Positions 19,398 to 30,681 of a DNA stretch of 64,000 bases are shown here, in pieces. Position 1 is the stretch's first letter. Each line of letters starts with the position of its first letter. A program made the position numbers and the translations under genes. The notes below the pieces were generated by a model. The model was given only the letters and a program-made list of their open reading frames with translations. It ran no database searches and was not told the DNA's origin. Origin of the DNA: Platanthera guangdongensis (Eukaryota; Streptophyta; Magnoliopsida; Asparagales; Orchidaceae); assembly GCA_039583875.1 (NCBI GenBank), contig CM077147.1, positions 158,185,846 to 158,249,845 on the forward strand, in the 5' to 3' direction.

Positions 19398-20882
19398 CTA
19401 GGAGAACAGCTGAGGATGAGATTCTCTCATCGCGGATTCCAATTCCCAAGTTGCACCTCTTGCATCCTGATTTCGCCAAAGAACCTTAACCATCGAAATT
19501 GTTTTCTTTCTTAACACACGATCTTGCGTCTCCAGAATACGGACAGGCTCTTCGACATACGAGAGATTAGGCTGCAACTGGGGTACTGATTCAAGGACAT
19601 GCCGGTCGCTACGGACACACTTTCGCAACTGGCTCACGTGAAACACGTCGTGAACACCAGGGAAAGAATCAGGCAATTCCAGTCTATAGGCAGAAACTCC
19701 AATGCGCTCTAGAATCCGAAAAGGTCCCACATACCTGGGATCTAGCTTATGGTTCCTTCCAAATCTTTTAACACCTGGCATCGGGGAGACCTTCAGAAAC
19801 ACCAAGTCCCCAACTGCAAACTCCAGATCAATTCTGCGCTGATTTGCATATTTCTCATATCGCTCCTGAGCTATCCTCAGCTTTTCACGAATATGCATTA
19901 CTGAAATACTCATATCCTCCAGCGCTTCCGGTCCGAGCAATGGCTTCTCACCAACTTCTGCCCAAAACAGGGGAGTTCGACAACACCTTCCATATAAAGC
20001 TTCAAAGGGCGTCATCTGCAAACTCTCCTGATAACTGTTATTGTACGCAAACTCCATCAATCCGAGGCGTTTATCCCAAGCCCCACCATGGTCTAGAATA
20101 TAGCATCTAATCATATCCTCTAAGATTTGATTCACTCTCTCCGTATGACCATTTGTCTGAGGATGATAGGCAGTAGAATACCTAAGGTCCGTACCTAGAG
20201 CTCCTTGCAAACTCTGCCAGAAACGAGACATGAATCGGGAGTCTCGGTCTGACACAATACTCGTAGGTACACCATGCAGTCTGATAACTTCGTCCAGATA
20301 AAGCTCAGCTATCTTTTCCATGGAATAATTAATCTTGAAAGGCACAAAGTGGGCACACTTGGTTAGTCTGTCCACGATAACCCACACTGCATCATGCCCT
20401 CGGGGAGATCTCGGCAAACCAGTAATGAAATCCATGGATAAACTCTCCCATTTCCAAGTCGGTATATCTAAAGGCGTCAACTTACCACCCGGCCTTCTAT
20501 GATCAGCTTTGACACGCTGACAGGTATAACATTCAGATACAAATCTTGCGATGTCATTCTTCATGCCTGACCACCAAACAATCTGCTTCAAATCTTTATA
20601 CATTTTCGTGGAGCCAGGATGATAAGCAACACTTGAACCATGCGCTTCACTGCATATTCTTGATCGGATGTCCCCAACAGCGGGAATGCAGTATCTGCCA
20701 CGGTACTTTAGGGTACCCACGTCATCAATCGAAAAGTCAGGTAATTCCCCTTCCTCAGTCCTACTGCGGAAGTGATGTAAATCAGGATCGTCTTTCTGAT
20801 GTTGCCTAGTGAGAGTAATCCACGAAGGCTGAGCCACCTCTAAGCTACTCGGCGAAGCGCTATACCCTACGGTTATATCCAT
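19398..20882 (-). CDS. pol: R3 integrase with chromodomain
   Basis: An uninterrupted 494-residue frame. It has the zinc-binding domain (CSEAHGSSVAYHPG, then CYTCQRVKADH), the core with aspartates in LSMDFITGL and IVSDRDSRF and the glutamate in HPQTNGHTERVN, a GPF-type motif (DPRYVGPFRILERIG) with HDVFHVSQLRKC, and a chromodomain at the C-terminus (RVLRKKTISMVKVLWRN, then ATWELESAMRESHPQLF). The family's integrase is usually about this size. The in-frame TAA at 20904-20906 separates it from RNase H; R8 has Gln there. The chromodomain retains W residues for its aromatic cage, but I cannot judge binding. Confidence 0.93.
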   Translation of the reverse strand: MDITVGYSASPSSLEVAQPSWITLTRQHQKDDPDLHHFRSRTEEGELPDFSIDDVGTLKYRGRYCIPAVGDIRSRICSEAHGSSVAYHPGSTKMYKDLKQIVWWSGMKNDIARFVSECYTCQRVKADHRRPGGKLTPLDIPTWKWESLSMDFITGLPRSPRGHDAVWVIVDRLTKCAHFVPFKINYSMEKIAELYLDEVIRLHGVPTSIVSDRDSRFMSRFWQSLQGALGTDLRYSTAYHPQTNGHTERVNQILEDMIRCYILDHGGAWDKRLGLMEFAYNNSYQESLQMTPFEALYGRCCRTPLFWAEVGEKPLLGPEALEDMSISVMHIREKLRIAQERYEKYANQRRIDLEFAVGDLVFLKVSPMPGVKRFGRNHKLDPRYVGPFRILERIGVSAYRLELPDSFPGVHDVFHVSQLRKCVRSDRHVLESVPQLQPNLSYVEEPVRILETQDRVLRKKTISMVKVLWRNQDARGATWELESAMRESHPQLFS

Positions 20883-20906
20883 GAGTAAAAACTCTTCAAC
20901 AAGGGA

Positions 20907-21329
20907 TTACACCGAGAGGTTAAAGATATGTGCGGGCTTCCGGCTCAACGCATCTGCCACTACATTAGCCTTGCCAGGATGGTAAAGGATATCGACTTCG
21001 TAGTCCGCAACATACTCTAACCATCGACGCTGGCGCAAATTTAACTCCTTCTGAGTGAAGACATATTTCAAACTTTTGTGGTCCGAATAAATTTTGCACG
21101 ACACTCCATACAGAGGATGTCTCCACAACTTCAAGGCATAAATGACGGCAGCAAATTCTAGGTCGTGTGTAGGGTAATTCTTTTCATGCACCTTCAATTG
21201 TCTCGACCCATACGCAATAACTTTGCCGTCCTGCATCAACACACAACCGAGTCCAACTCGCGAGGCGTCCACATATACAGCATACTCTACTCCTTCCACC
21301 GGCAATGCCAATACTGGAGCAGAACACAA
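20907..21329 (-). CDS. pol: R3 RNase H
   Basis: A 140-residue fragment containing [16 protein letters not shown] (first catalytic Asp), ATHDLEF-type glutamate region, [11 protein letters not shown] (third acidic residue) and [15 protein letters not shown]. It is separated from RT by TAA 21393-21395 at a likely Gln codon. Confidence 0.9.
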   Translation of the reverse strand: MCSAPVLALPVEGVEYAVYVDASRVGLGCVLMQDGKVIAYGSRQLKVHEKNYPTHDLEFAAVIYALKLWRHPLYGVSCKIYSDHKSLKYVFTQKELNLRQRRWLEYVADYEVDILYHPGKANVVADALSRKPAHIFNLSV

Positions 21330-21392
21330 TCTCCTCTTGAGCTCTTGAAAAGCTTCCTCACAGGCATCATTCCAAACAAAAGCTGCGCTCTT

Positions 21393-22762
21393 TTACGTAA
21401 GCCTGGTCAATGGCGCAGAGAGAACAGAGAATCCTTCCACAAATCTTCTATAGTAACCTGCTAACCCTAAGAAGCTCCTTATCTCCTTAGGTGATGTAGG
21501 TCTCTTCCAATCCAAGACTGCGGTTATCTTCGCGGGATCCACAGAGATTCCGTCCTTACTTACAATGTGTCCTAGGAATGACACCTGAGACAACCAGAAC
21601 TCGTACTTGCTAAGCTTTGCATATAGCTTGTGCTCCCTCAGAGTAGACAAGACCAAGCGCAAGTGCAAGGCGTGCTCATCTGCATTTCTGGAATATACTA
21701 GGACATCATCAATGAATACCACCTCAAACTTATCCAAAAAATCCTTGAACACCCTATTCATCATGTCCATAAAAGCTGACGGTGCATTCGTTAATCCAAA
21801 TGACATTACCAGAAATTCAAAGTGACCATAGCGAGAACGAAAAGCGGTTCGCGGGATGTCTGACTCCCGGATTCTCAACTGATGGTAACCTGAACGGAGG
21901 TCAACCTTCGAGAACACGGAGCTACCCCGCAACTGATCGAACAAATCATCGATCTTAGGCAACAGATATCTGTTCTTAATGGTCACCTTGTTTAGTTCTC
22001 GATAATCAATGCATAGCCTCATCGTTCCATCTTTTTTCTTCACAAATAGCACTGGTGCACCCCAGGGGGAAGAACTGGGTCTAATAAAACCGCACTGCAA
22101 CAACTCATCCAGTTGAGTACGCAACTCCTCTAACTCACGCGGCGCCATGCGGTACAGTGCCTTTGCAATAGGGTGAGTGCCTGGCTCGAGGTCTATAACA
22201 AACTCTACCTCTCTCTCAGGAGGAAGTCCAGGAAGGCTAACATGAAAGACATCCGGAAACTCACGCACCACAGAAACGTCCTTAACCCGAGGCTCAATCG
22301 GTGCAGCTCCCAGAGCAGAAACAGAGACAAGAAAAGAATCACAGCCAGACTCTAGAAATTTACGAGCACGTACCGCAGAAATGATCGGAGATTCCTGACG
22401 CGGCAAACCATACACACTCATGGGCTGGTCATTGCTACCTTTGAAATCCAAGCGCTTGTGCTTGCACTGAATGACGACATCATAGCTGGATAGCCAGTCC
22501 ATGCCCAAAATCATGTCAAAGTCTACCAGATCTAGCACCTTCAGATCCGTAAAGGCTAGAAAATCACCTAGGAAGATGGGGCATTTTTGGATACCCTGAC
22601 TTGACCTCACCAACTCTCCTGAAGGAAATTTGACATTTATGGAGGTGTCTAACTGGTCGAGAGCCCAACGATGATGGTCTACAAAACTCTTCGCCACAAA
22701 GGAGTGAGTAGAACCCGAATCGAACAAAACGCGTGCCTACTTATTCTTCACCTTAAATTCAC
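21393..22762 (-). CDS. pol: R3 protease and reverse transcriptase (second exon of gag-pol)
   Basis: The frame opens at a putative splice acceptor (22763). A TAG at 22737-22739 falls ten codons in, where R8 keeps Trp, just before the protease active site [12 protein letters not shown] follows, with [12 protein letters not shown] and the catalytic FIDDVLVYS box, and the connection to RNase H. No methionine lies upstream of the protease motif, which fits expression as a Gag-Pol fusion. Confidence 0.88.
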
Positions 22763-22841
22763 CTAAAAACATAGCGCGCGCAACTAAAATGCGGAAACTA
22801 TAAATCTACAAAAGAGATTACTAGCCGAGTCAGAGACTAAC
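22763..22841 (-). other. R3 putative intron between gag and protease
   Basis: The minus strand reads TCTCAG|GTTAGTCT at the donor and GTTTTTAG|GTGAAT at the acceptor, 79 bases. The donor TAG is an in-frame stop two codons after the Gag VIS motif. Removing the segment joins the frames in phase 1 at the same place as in R1 and R5. Splicing is inferred. Confidence 0.7.
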
Positions 22842-23574
22842 CTGAGATCACTTGAGTAGAAGATTGGGCTTCATCCTTAGTCAACACATTCAACTTTCCT
22901 TTTCCCTTGTCCACGAGAGGCGGGGGCGGCGGTAGAGTCTGCAACAGAATTGCATGCAGCGTAGACTGGCTCTGCGGGCAATTAGCCTTCATGTGTCCTT
23001 TTTGGCCGCAGAGAAAACAGGCTCCAGCCTTCTTGCGACAACGAGCCACATCATGCCCACTTCTCTGGCAATAAGAACAGACAGGACCCCCCTTGGGAGC
23101 ATCCTGGATCGCATGCACCTGAGACAGCTTCTGCGCATCCAATCTCTTAAAGCACTTATCGAAAGGGTGCCCCGGCTTACCACAGAAGCTACACGCCTCT
23201 CTTCTATCCTTCTTTGCTGCAGGGCCAGATGCCCTAGCACTTCCTCCATCGTCAGATTTCCTCTTGTCCTTCTTTGCATGCAATCCTCGGTTCTTCGCAT
23301 TTTCAATCGCCTCAACCTTTAAGGCAGCTTCGACTACTTCTATAAAGCTCTCAGACTTGTATGCGCTAACCAACTGCTGGATAACATACCTCAGACCACC
23401 CAGAAAACGCTTCACTCTGCCTTCTTTAGATGCTATCAGATCTGGGGCGAAACGACTGAGCTTGCCAAACTCGACCTCGTACTCAGCAACAGTGAGTTGA
23501 CTTTGCTTCAGGTGTAAGAAGTTATTCATTAGGCGGTCTCGCTCGACCGATGGTAGGAACTTCTTCAGTAACAT
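22842..23574 (-). CDS. gag: R3 Gag C-terminal part with three zinc knuckles
   Basis: About 245 residues. The capsid C-terminus (SQLTVAEYEVEFGKLSRF, then RVKRFLGGLRYVIQQL) is followed by a basic stretch and three complete C-X2-C-X4-H-X4-C motifs: CSFCGKPGHPFDKC, CSYCQRSGHDVARC and CFLCGQKGHMKANC. Zinc knuckles bind the RNA during packaging. Most Ty3 Gags have one. R8 has the same three. It is separated from the N-terminal part by one TAG (23590-23592) where R8 has Trp. Confidence 0.92.
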
Positions 23575-23589
23575 ACTCTTGAACGATTC

Positions 23590-24072
23590 CTACGAGCACC
23601 CATCAGAAAGGTTCTCTTTTTCTCTGATCCACCAACTCTTCGCAAGACCCTTGAGCTGATATGCCACAATCATCACCTTTTGATCGGGAGAAACGCCAGA
23701 GTAGGAAAACATTTCTTCCATGACAATAATCCAGTCGTCCAATGCCATGAAGTCTGCCCTACCATCATAAGAAGGAGGTCCTAATCGCTGGAAGTGAGAA
23801 ATGAAATTCATCTCAGGCGGCAGTGCGATTGGGGGAACTAGAGCAGCATGGGGAGTATGAACAGCTTGGTCCACAGCAGGGCCCTGCGCTCTGGTCTGCT
23901 GCCCGGAGATGACAGCCAACAACGATTGCACCTGGGACTGCATGTCCACCATCTGCCTTACCAGGGTCTCATTACTTTGCCGCAGCGCTTCGATCACCGC
24001 TTCGCTCTGGGCACCAGAAGACTCACCCTCTGACTGGGGAGTCAACCTCGTCGCAACGCGTTTAGGTGGCAT
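23590..24072 (-). CDS. gag: R3 Gag N-terminal part
   Basis: A 160-residue frame starting with ATG (MPPKRVATRL). It has a helical stretch (EALRQSNETLVRQMVDMQ), then the capsid domain (FQRLGPPSYDGRADFMALDDW, then LKGLAKSWWIREKENL). It ends at TAG 23590-23592 in place of Trp. The upstream leader 24073-24826 has no other frame of note. Confidence 0.9.
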   Translation of the reverse strand: MPPKRVATRLTPQSEGESSGAQSEAVIEALRQSNETLVRQMVDMQSQVQSLLAVISGQQTRAQGPAVDQAVHTPHAALVPPIALPPEMNFISHFQRLGPPSYDGRADFMALDDWIIVMEEMFSYSGVSPDQKVMIVAYQLKGLAKSWWIREKENLSDGCS

Positions 24073-24483
24073 TCTATAGAATAAACGGATATCCAGTCAA
24101 ACCTTGCCTAAGACATCACAAACTGGGAAGGTATTGCCTTAGTAAACTGTTTCGGGTTCATATTTTACCGATACGAACAAACAACTTATCAAGGTCCTAG
24201 CTTACGACACTGAAGCTAGAAAACTCGAATACCCAATCAGGAACAAACAAACACTTGCTCTTGCTGTTACCTTGCTCTGGGAAATCATAAAATGATGTTA
24301 TGCTTCTAACTTGTGCCTATAATATGAATGCATGAATGTTTAAGTTTCATCTCAAATCATGGGTGTACATATGTCATCGTGCAGATCTTTAACTTGGCAC
24401 GTGTGCTTATGCAATGGTATGTTATGTATGCAGTGCTATGCATTCTAAAAAGGCCTTAGTGCATGTTATGAGCGGCGTACACA

Positions 24484-24660
24484 TACAATGTTATGCATCC
24501 CATACTACATAATATTGTATGTAACGAAGAAAGTAAACGTGCTAATGGGCATCCATGTGATGATGGTTATGCATCCCATACTACATAACCGTCACATGTT
24601 GCCACCTATGGTGGATTCATATACAAACACATATTATGCATCCCATACTATATAATATGC
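24484..24660. repeat. Short repeats in R3 leader
   Basis: Three copies of TATGCATCCCATACTA followed by ATAAT or ATAACC, about 60-70 bases apart, between the primer site and gag. The leader is where packaging signals usually lie (family knowledge). Confidence 0.75.
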
Positions 24661-24826
24661 CCCATATACTTCTTATCATGCCATGAGTGTAGTGTTCGTG
24701 CTTCCATCAAGATCTACTGATGACATATCGGTGTGTGTATGCAATGAAATGATACGATTAGGGTTTTGCTTAAGGGAAAGATATTCGACTAGCTTGCCAA
24801 ACCAACCAACCCTCTTGCAAGACCTC

Positions 24827-24838
24827 CCTCTGATACCA
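24827..24838 (-). other. R3 primer binding site, initiator-Met tRNA type
   Basis: The minus strand reads TGGTATCAGAGG, 11 of 12 bases as in the usual TGGTATCAGAGC, two bases inside the LTR. Confidence 0.93.
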
Positions 24839-24840
24839 AC

Positions 24841-26720
24841 TGTCTCGACCCGCATTTTCTCCGTATTCAAAAATACGTCAGAGTAGAGAAACCACGCGCA
24901 GTGATGCCACGCCAAGCAGGGGACAACTGCCGACGCTCAGGCAGCCCGTCCTCACATTTACCTAAAGTAAAAGATTTATAACTTTTAGTTAAGAACTATG
25001 CATATAAATTAATAGAGTTAATGACCGTGTCCCTCGGTCAAGTGGACTACTGTCCATAGGTGAGAAAATATACATCTTTTACGCGGCGGAAAGTACTGAG
25101 TTAGCCCAATTGTTATCCTATGTGGGAGTGAGGGTCCAGTGTCATGAAATGATGATGTGACTTCTACATTTACTAGAGATATATAGAAATCTTTTGTACG
25201 CTTAAAAGTAGTAGATTTAGCAGTTGAAGTCATGCCATGCCAATATTCCGGAAATGCAGTTTTGTTTACTTTAAAATAACTAAATGCATCTTAACATAAA
25301 TCCTTCTCAGACAGCAAGAACAATCAGGTAAAAAGTAACAGCAGTAACAGCAGTAACAGAAGCATGTAGTCCATCACAGAAAAGTCAAAGTCTATGGGCG
25401 TCAACAACTGACACGAACCCATAGTAAAATATGACAAGTCTGAACAAAGACAACTACCTCGAGCTCAGAGGTGGAATCAAACGGCCGCAGGCACCAGCAG
25501 CACCAGAAGCCCAACACTGTCAGCTAAACCTGCTACAGCTCTGGTTCTGAGGCATTCAAAAGAAGAACACCTCAGAAATAAGTCACAAGTAGTGCAAGAG
25601 TAAAAATAGACTACACAAACCTCAAAATGAAGGAGAATGAAAAACGACTGCAACAAAACGGTCAGCAGAGTAAAAGTAAGCAACAGTAAAACTAGCCGAG
25701 CAAGAAAGGCTTAACACATTAACAAGACAGAAGTTCAAACTTTCATTAATAATTACTATGCCGATGGAGAAACCCCAACGCGCACAGTCTATCTGAGCAT
25801 TAAGCACTATGCCGAGGGAGGACCCCAACGCCCACAGTTCATCTGAGTATTAAACACTATGCCGAGGGAGGACCCCAACACGCACAGTTCATCTGAGTAT
25901 TAAACACTATGCCGAGGGAGAAACCCCAACGCACACAGTTCATCTGAGTATTAAACACTATGCCGAGGGAGAAACCCCAACGCTCACAGTTCATCTGTGT
26001 TTCTTTAGTTACAAATTAAACAAGCATAGTTATTTTTTTATTCATCACAGACACAAGGTTAACCAACAAAATGTACTGCAAAAGAGCATGTCAAGGTCGA
26101 GCAGGTGAAGTTTAATCAAAATTAACGGAACGTACAAGGCGTCACAATGATAAAGATGACTCGAAGGTTACAACGGCACGACAACCGATTCGTTTACCAA
26201 TTATACAGACTAAAATTTTGGGGTTATGGTTTTAGGGACAACAAGTCGAAATCCAAGGGAAAGAGAAAGAGAATTATAATTTCAGGACAGGTTTCTAATT
26301 AATTGAAACATGATGACCTCAAATAATTGCAGCAAAAATTTAGAATATAGGAGCAAGAGGGAGAGCAAGAATACCACTTGCCTCGTTTTTACCGGAAAAA
26401 TCCTCTGAATCACCCCACGTCGCAGATCGGGGCAAAAGAAGACGTTAGGAGTCGAAATCTGAACGAAAATGGCCGAAATAGAGGTTAGGGCCGAAAAACC
26501 CTAACGAGAAAACTCAAGCGATGAGAAAAGAAATTACCACGATAGCGTAGCTCTCGACGAGAGCTTTCCAGATCTATGATCGGTTGGAAATTTCGAGTAC
26601 TGGAGCTCTGCCGGCGGCCAACGGAAGATTTCCGACTTAGAGCTCTGTCGTCACGACGCTCTGGTTTGGTCAAGAGAAGAAAAAGATGTCTTCTGTTGAT
26701 TTTAACTCTCATAAGATAAG

Positions 26721-26808
<88 letters not shown>

Positions 26809-28216
26809 TATAAAAAGTTTTATCAAAAACGGTTTATTTCGAGCGGTTTTGAGGGAACCCAAAATAGAGGTCTACGATGACTTCAAATCGAAACGTGGTC
26901 AACATGAAATTGTAGATCTCGTCGAGATGAACAAATTTCATGTTGACCAGGTTTTGATACGATGCCGTTCTGACCCTCAAAACGGCCTCTGAACGCAGAC
27001 TGAAACAACCTACTCGAGTGACAGCATACCTACTCGAGTAGCATCATACCTACTCGAGTAGCATCATACCTACTCGAGTAGTAACATACCTACTCGAGTA
27101 ATAACATACCTACTCAAGTAGTAACACAATATACTCGAGTAGAGGCTCATTACTCGAGTAAAAACATGACTTACTCGAGTAGAAGCAGCATATACTCGAG
27201 TAGCAGCTCACCACTCGAGTTATGTCGGAAACAATGGAATTAGGGATTTAAAACAACCTCAAATCGAAAAGTAGTCAACATGAAAGTTGTAGATCTCGAC
27301 GAGACGAACAAATTTCATGTTGATCATGTTTTGATACGACACCGTTTTGACCCTCAAAACGGTCTCTGAACGCAGACTGAAACAGCCTACTCGAGTGGAA
27401 GCATACCTACTCGAGTAGCATCATACCTACTCGAGTAACAGCATACCTACTCGAGTAGTAACATACCTACTTGTGTAATAACATACCTACTCGAGTAGTA
27501 ACACAATATACTCGAGTAGAGGCTCATTACTCGAGTAAAAACATGACTTACTCGAGTAGAAGCAGCATATACTCGAGTAGCAGCTCACCACTCGAGTTAT
27601 GTCGGAAACAACGGAATTAGGGATTTAAAACGACCTCAAATCGACAAGTGGTCAACATGAAAGTTGTATATCTCGTCGAGACGAACAAATTTCATGTTGA
27701 CCATTTTTTGATACGACGCCGTTTTGACCCTCAAAACTGCGCCCGAGTAAAATCTAAAACAGGCTAATCGAGTAGAACCAATGTTTCTCGAGAAGACTCA
27801 GCACGGAAGCCCAAACGAGCGCCGAATTAAATGAAACTTGCACCTAATGCGAACACCAATGCTACAAATCTAACGGCGAAATCAAAACCAGAATCCGACG
27901 AGCTGTTCTTGAAATATAAATCCTCAAAGTCTATGACGAACATAAATTTTCCAAAATTTCGAAAATTCGCCGAGGCTCGAAAATCGCTCGGATCGCGACG
28001 AAACTTGATGAGCATGTCAGAAATTAATCAATTAAATTTTCCAATGTAAAATTTTCCATTTTTGGCAAGGATTTATGAATTTGGCCGACTAGATCGAATA
28101 GACGCGGAAACGCACTAACGACGACGCGTCATCAACTCCACGCTACGCAACGCCCCTTACGTCATTATGACGTCAACAAGAGAATTATATAATTGCCGGA
28201 AAGTCAGGGCGTTACA
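24841..28216 (-). repeat. R3 5' LTR (right copy)
   Basis: 3376 bases, TGTCTCGACCCGC to CAGGGCGTTACA. It carries the same internal arrays as the left LTR: 58-base units 25757-25998, AT tract 26722-26805, hairpins and CTCGAG arrays 26897-27701. Confidence 0.94.
26897..27701. repeat. Higher-order repeat of hairpin plus CTACTCGAGTAG array (R3 right LTR)
   Basis: Hairpins at about 26897-26948, 27273-27325 and 27649-27701, with CTCGAG arrays at about 27001-27222 and 27383-27599, in the same order as in the left LTR. Confidence 0.92.
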
Positions 28217-28221
28217 TATAT
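28217..28221. repeat. R3 target-site duplication, right copy
   Basis: TATAT, identical to 15893-15897. Confidence 0.85.
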
Positions 28222-28845
28222 CTATACTCATATATGATTAGTGAAGTTTGAAATCACTCGCACTTGGTGTGAGTTTTAGTTTTATCTAACCCCTTGTATT
28301 TTCTCTTACACTTACTGTTTATTTAATATTGGATACTAAGGTTTTCTTTCAGTTAGTATGAATCAGGTTGGTAACCCTCTTGGCTTGTCTGACTATTTGA
28401 ATTTTGATCTTTCCCGCCACTTGCACATTCTTGCTGAGATTTTCTTTTTTTTTGAATGCCTTGGGCTCGGAGCAGTAGCGGTTTGAGTAGTTAGAGTTGG
28501 TGGCCTCAGGCATTCTGCAGTAGTAGCAATAGTTCTTCCCTCACATTCGTGAGGTAATTTTGTTGTTCTTACTTTGGTTCAGACATACATATTATTCTGT
28601 GAGTTCGTGTTAGGTTGTTGATGACCAAAGTGAATTATTGTAGATATTAGACTATTTTCCAGCTGCTATGTTATTTTCTTGCTGGTTTGTTTTACCAACT
28701 TGCTCTCTGAGAAGGATTAGTGTTAGGTTGCATGTTAGTTATTTTCAAAGTATAAAAGATCAATATTCATATCTCATACTCATGACATCCTTTTAAATCA
28801 AATGTCACTCTATTTTAACGAACATAAAATCTCTTTTAGTACTTT
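28222..28845. other. Pre-insertion sequence, no gene recognised
   Basis: The continuation of 15407-15897 after R3. It is T-rich with short frames only. I recognise no gene or element ends. Confidence 0.6.
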
Positions 28846-29188
28846 TTAGGCCTGCAAACAATTCGAGCTAGAGTCGAGCTCATCAAAAAGAGCTGGCTCG
28901 AGCTCGAGCTCGAGCTCGACGAGACTATTTTAAAAGGCTCGAGCTCGAGCTCGGCTCGAACTTATTATTAGTTTAATAATATTATATTAATATTATAATA
29001 TATTAAAATATTTACGACTAATAATATATATTATTTAATTAAAAAATCTCGCAAGCCAGCTCACGAGCTCGTGAACAGTGTTACTTAAGATCGAGCTCGG
29101 CTCGAAATCGGGCTCGAGCTCGAGTCGATATTTTTTCGAGCAAGCTCATTGAGCTTTCGAGCCGACTCAACTCAACTTGCACCCCTAA
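28846..29188. mobile_element. MITE-like element rich in GAGCTCGAGCTCG
   Basis: The ends read TTAGGCCTGCAA and, on the other strand, TTAGGGGTGCAA. Inside are runs of GAGCTCGAGCTCG and a central AT-rich part, 343 bases in all, with no coding capacity. Short non-coding elements with TAGGGGTGCAA ends and GAGCTCGGCTCG interiors are common in plants and are usually assigned to hAT (general knowledge). The right flank is replaced by R4, so a target duplication cannot be tested. Confidence 0.65.
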
Positions 29189-29715
29189 TGTAAGGCCCCC
29201 ATCCATCGCTTAGCATATGACAGAAGGTCCGGCCGAGGCCCAATGCCATATACTACACACATGTAAGGAGATTACAAGTTATTGTCAAACCCAAGTTCAA
29301 GTAGAAACATGTCCTACCACATATCATTCTAACGAAAGCATTTTAATGTTAGAAACCACTCATAATGAGAATGTCCACTACAAAAAAGAATGACATAACA
29401 TACACATTTATTCCATTACATGTTTCAGTCGTAGCCTTATTACAACTATTTCATATTCAACAAGTGGTTTTATACATCAGCACGCAGACCGACCACACAT
29501 AAAAATAATAAATATTCTCTTTTGGGCCTTCGAGGGCCAGCTAATTACAGCATATAGGCTTCAGCCCACAACTTTCCACTTGGCTCACCAGCACCTGCAC
29601 AAAAGGGCCACCAAAATGTGGTAAACAAAGCAACAATCAGCATTTTGCTAACCCGTTTATAACGATCCCACCCCTTACTCGGGGCAGCATTTCTCCATCA
29701 CTACAAATAAGGCAT

Positions 29716-29769
<54 letters not shown>

Positions 29770-30681
29770 GGTAACAACAAAGTGCATTTAAGCACCATTC
29801 ATCACAGACGTTGGCCCAACGACCACACGCCCCGTGCACACAGGGCACATTTTCGGTCTACCGGGCTCCCCCGTGTATCACCACTGTTCAGAGGTCCACG
29901 ACTTAACGGTATCTTTGTCATTCAGATGTACTTAATTTGACTACTACGTTATTCAAAGGTACTTAACTTGACGACCGACTGCCCATTCAAAGGTACTTAA
30001 CTTGACGACCCAGTCGTTCAAAGGTACTTAACTTGATGGCACAGTAGTTGGCCTTCACGACACTCATTATAAGCCACACTACTCTTTACCATTTCAGGCT
30101 GGTACACACCATTGCTGGGCACTTTAAGCTCATAACTTTGCATATAGTGACCCCCAGGTCTCTTTAAGACAGGTCACACAACATTCCAGCTCACTAGGGC
30201 TATCGCCTGGTGATCCTCACTATCGCCCGACGATATCAACAGTTCTCCAAACTGTGATCTTTCCTGGGTGTTTTCTTGGAAATGATTCCAGTACTTTGAT
30301 ACAGCTTCCTTCACACCCCTAGAACCCGAATTTCACACGTACTTCACACGCATATCCACGGAGTCTCCTCCGGCATACATATTAAACATCACCAATCCAG
30401 ACCAACTTGTCCAGATGGGCTTCTCACAGCATGCCTATTTCATACTCTACATTTTCGGATCTAAATGTAGGAATATATGGGGATCAAACCGATCTACCTA
30501 TTGGAATCCACCCTTTTTTCCACCTTTTGGTGAAGGGATCCATGTGAATATGTATATTGAGGACTACACTTGTCCAGGAGAAATTTGTTACCCTTGTAGT
30601 TCTCTTTGGAGCCATGGCGAAGCTTTTCTACGCGGATGGAAAGGAGCATGTCGCTCTCCTCTTCTCGAATCTATTCTCAAA
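29189..30681 (-). repeat. R4 LTR, first part
   Basis: It starts TGTAAGGCCCCCATCC, similar to the R5 LTR start. It contains an AT tract (about 29714-29766) and several copies of a word like AGGTACTTAACTTGACG (29945-30035). It breaks at the R5 target site TCAAA (30677-30681). Confidence 0.82.
30677..30681. repeat. R5 target-site duplication, left copy
   Basis: TCAAA; the right copy at 56560-56564 is TCGAA, one base different. Confidence 0.7.

Larger units (their letters stand above)
15898..28216 (-). mobile_element. R3: complete Tekay/Del-like chromovirus with 3.4 kb LTRs
   Basis: Two LTRs of 3384 and 3376 bases flank gag, a putative intron, protease, RT, RNase H, integrase and a C-terminal chromodomain, all on the minus strand, with TSD TATAT. 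Chromodomain wording such as KTISMVKVLWRNQ and the long LTRs fit the Tekay (Del) lineage (family knowledge). Four nonsense codons break the polyprotein, each at a position where R8 or family relatives have Trp or Gln. Confidence 0.95.

Noticed and set aside
28389..28480. Short ATG frame after R3 as a possible host exon
   Set aside because: It is brief, with no recognisable motif and no partner exon.
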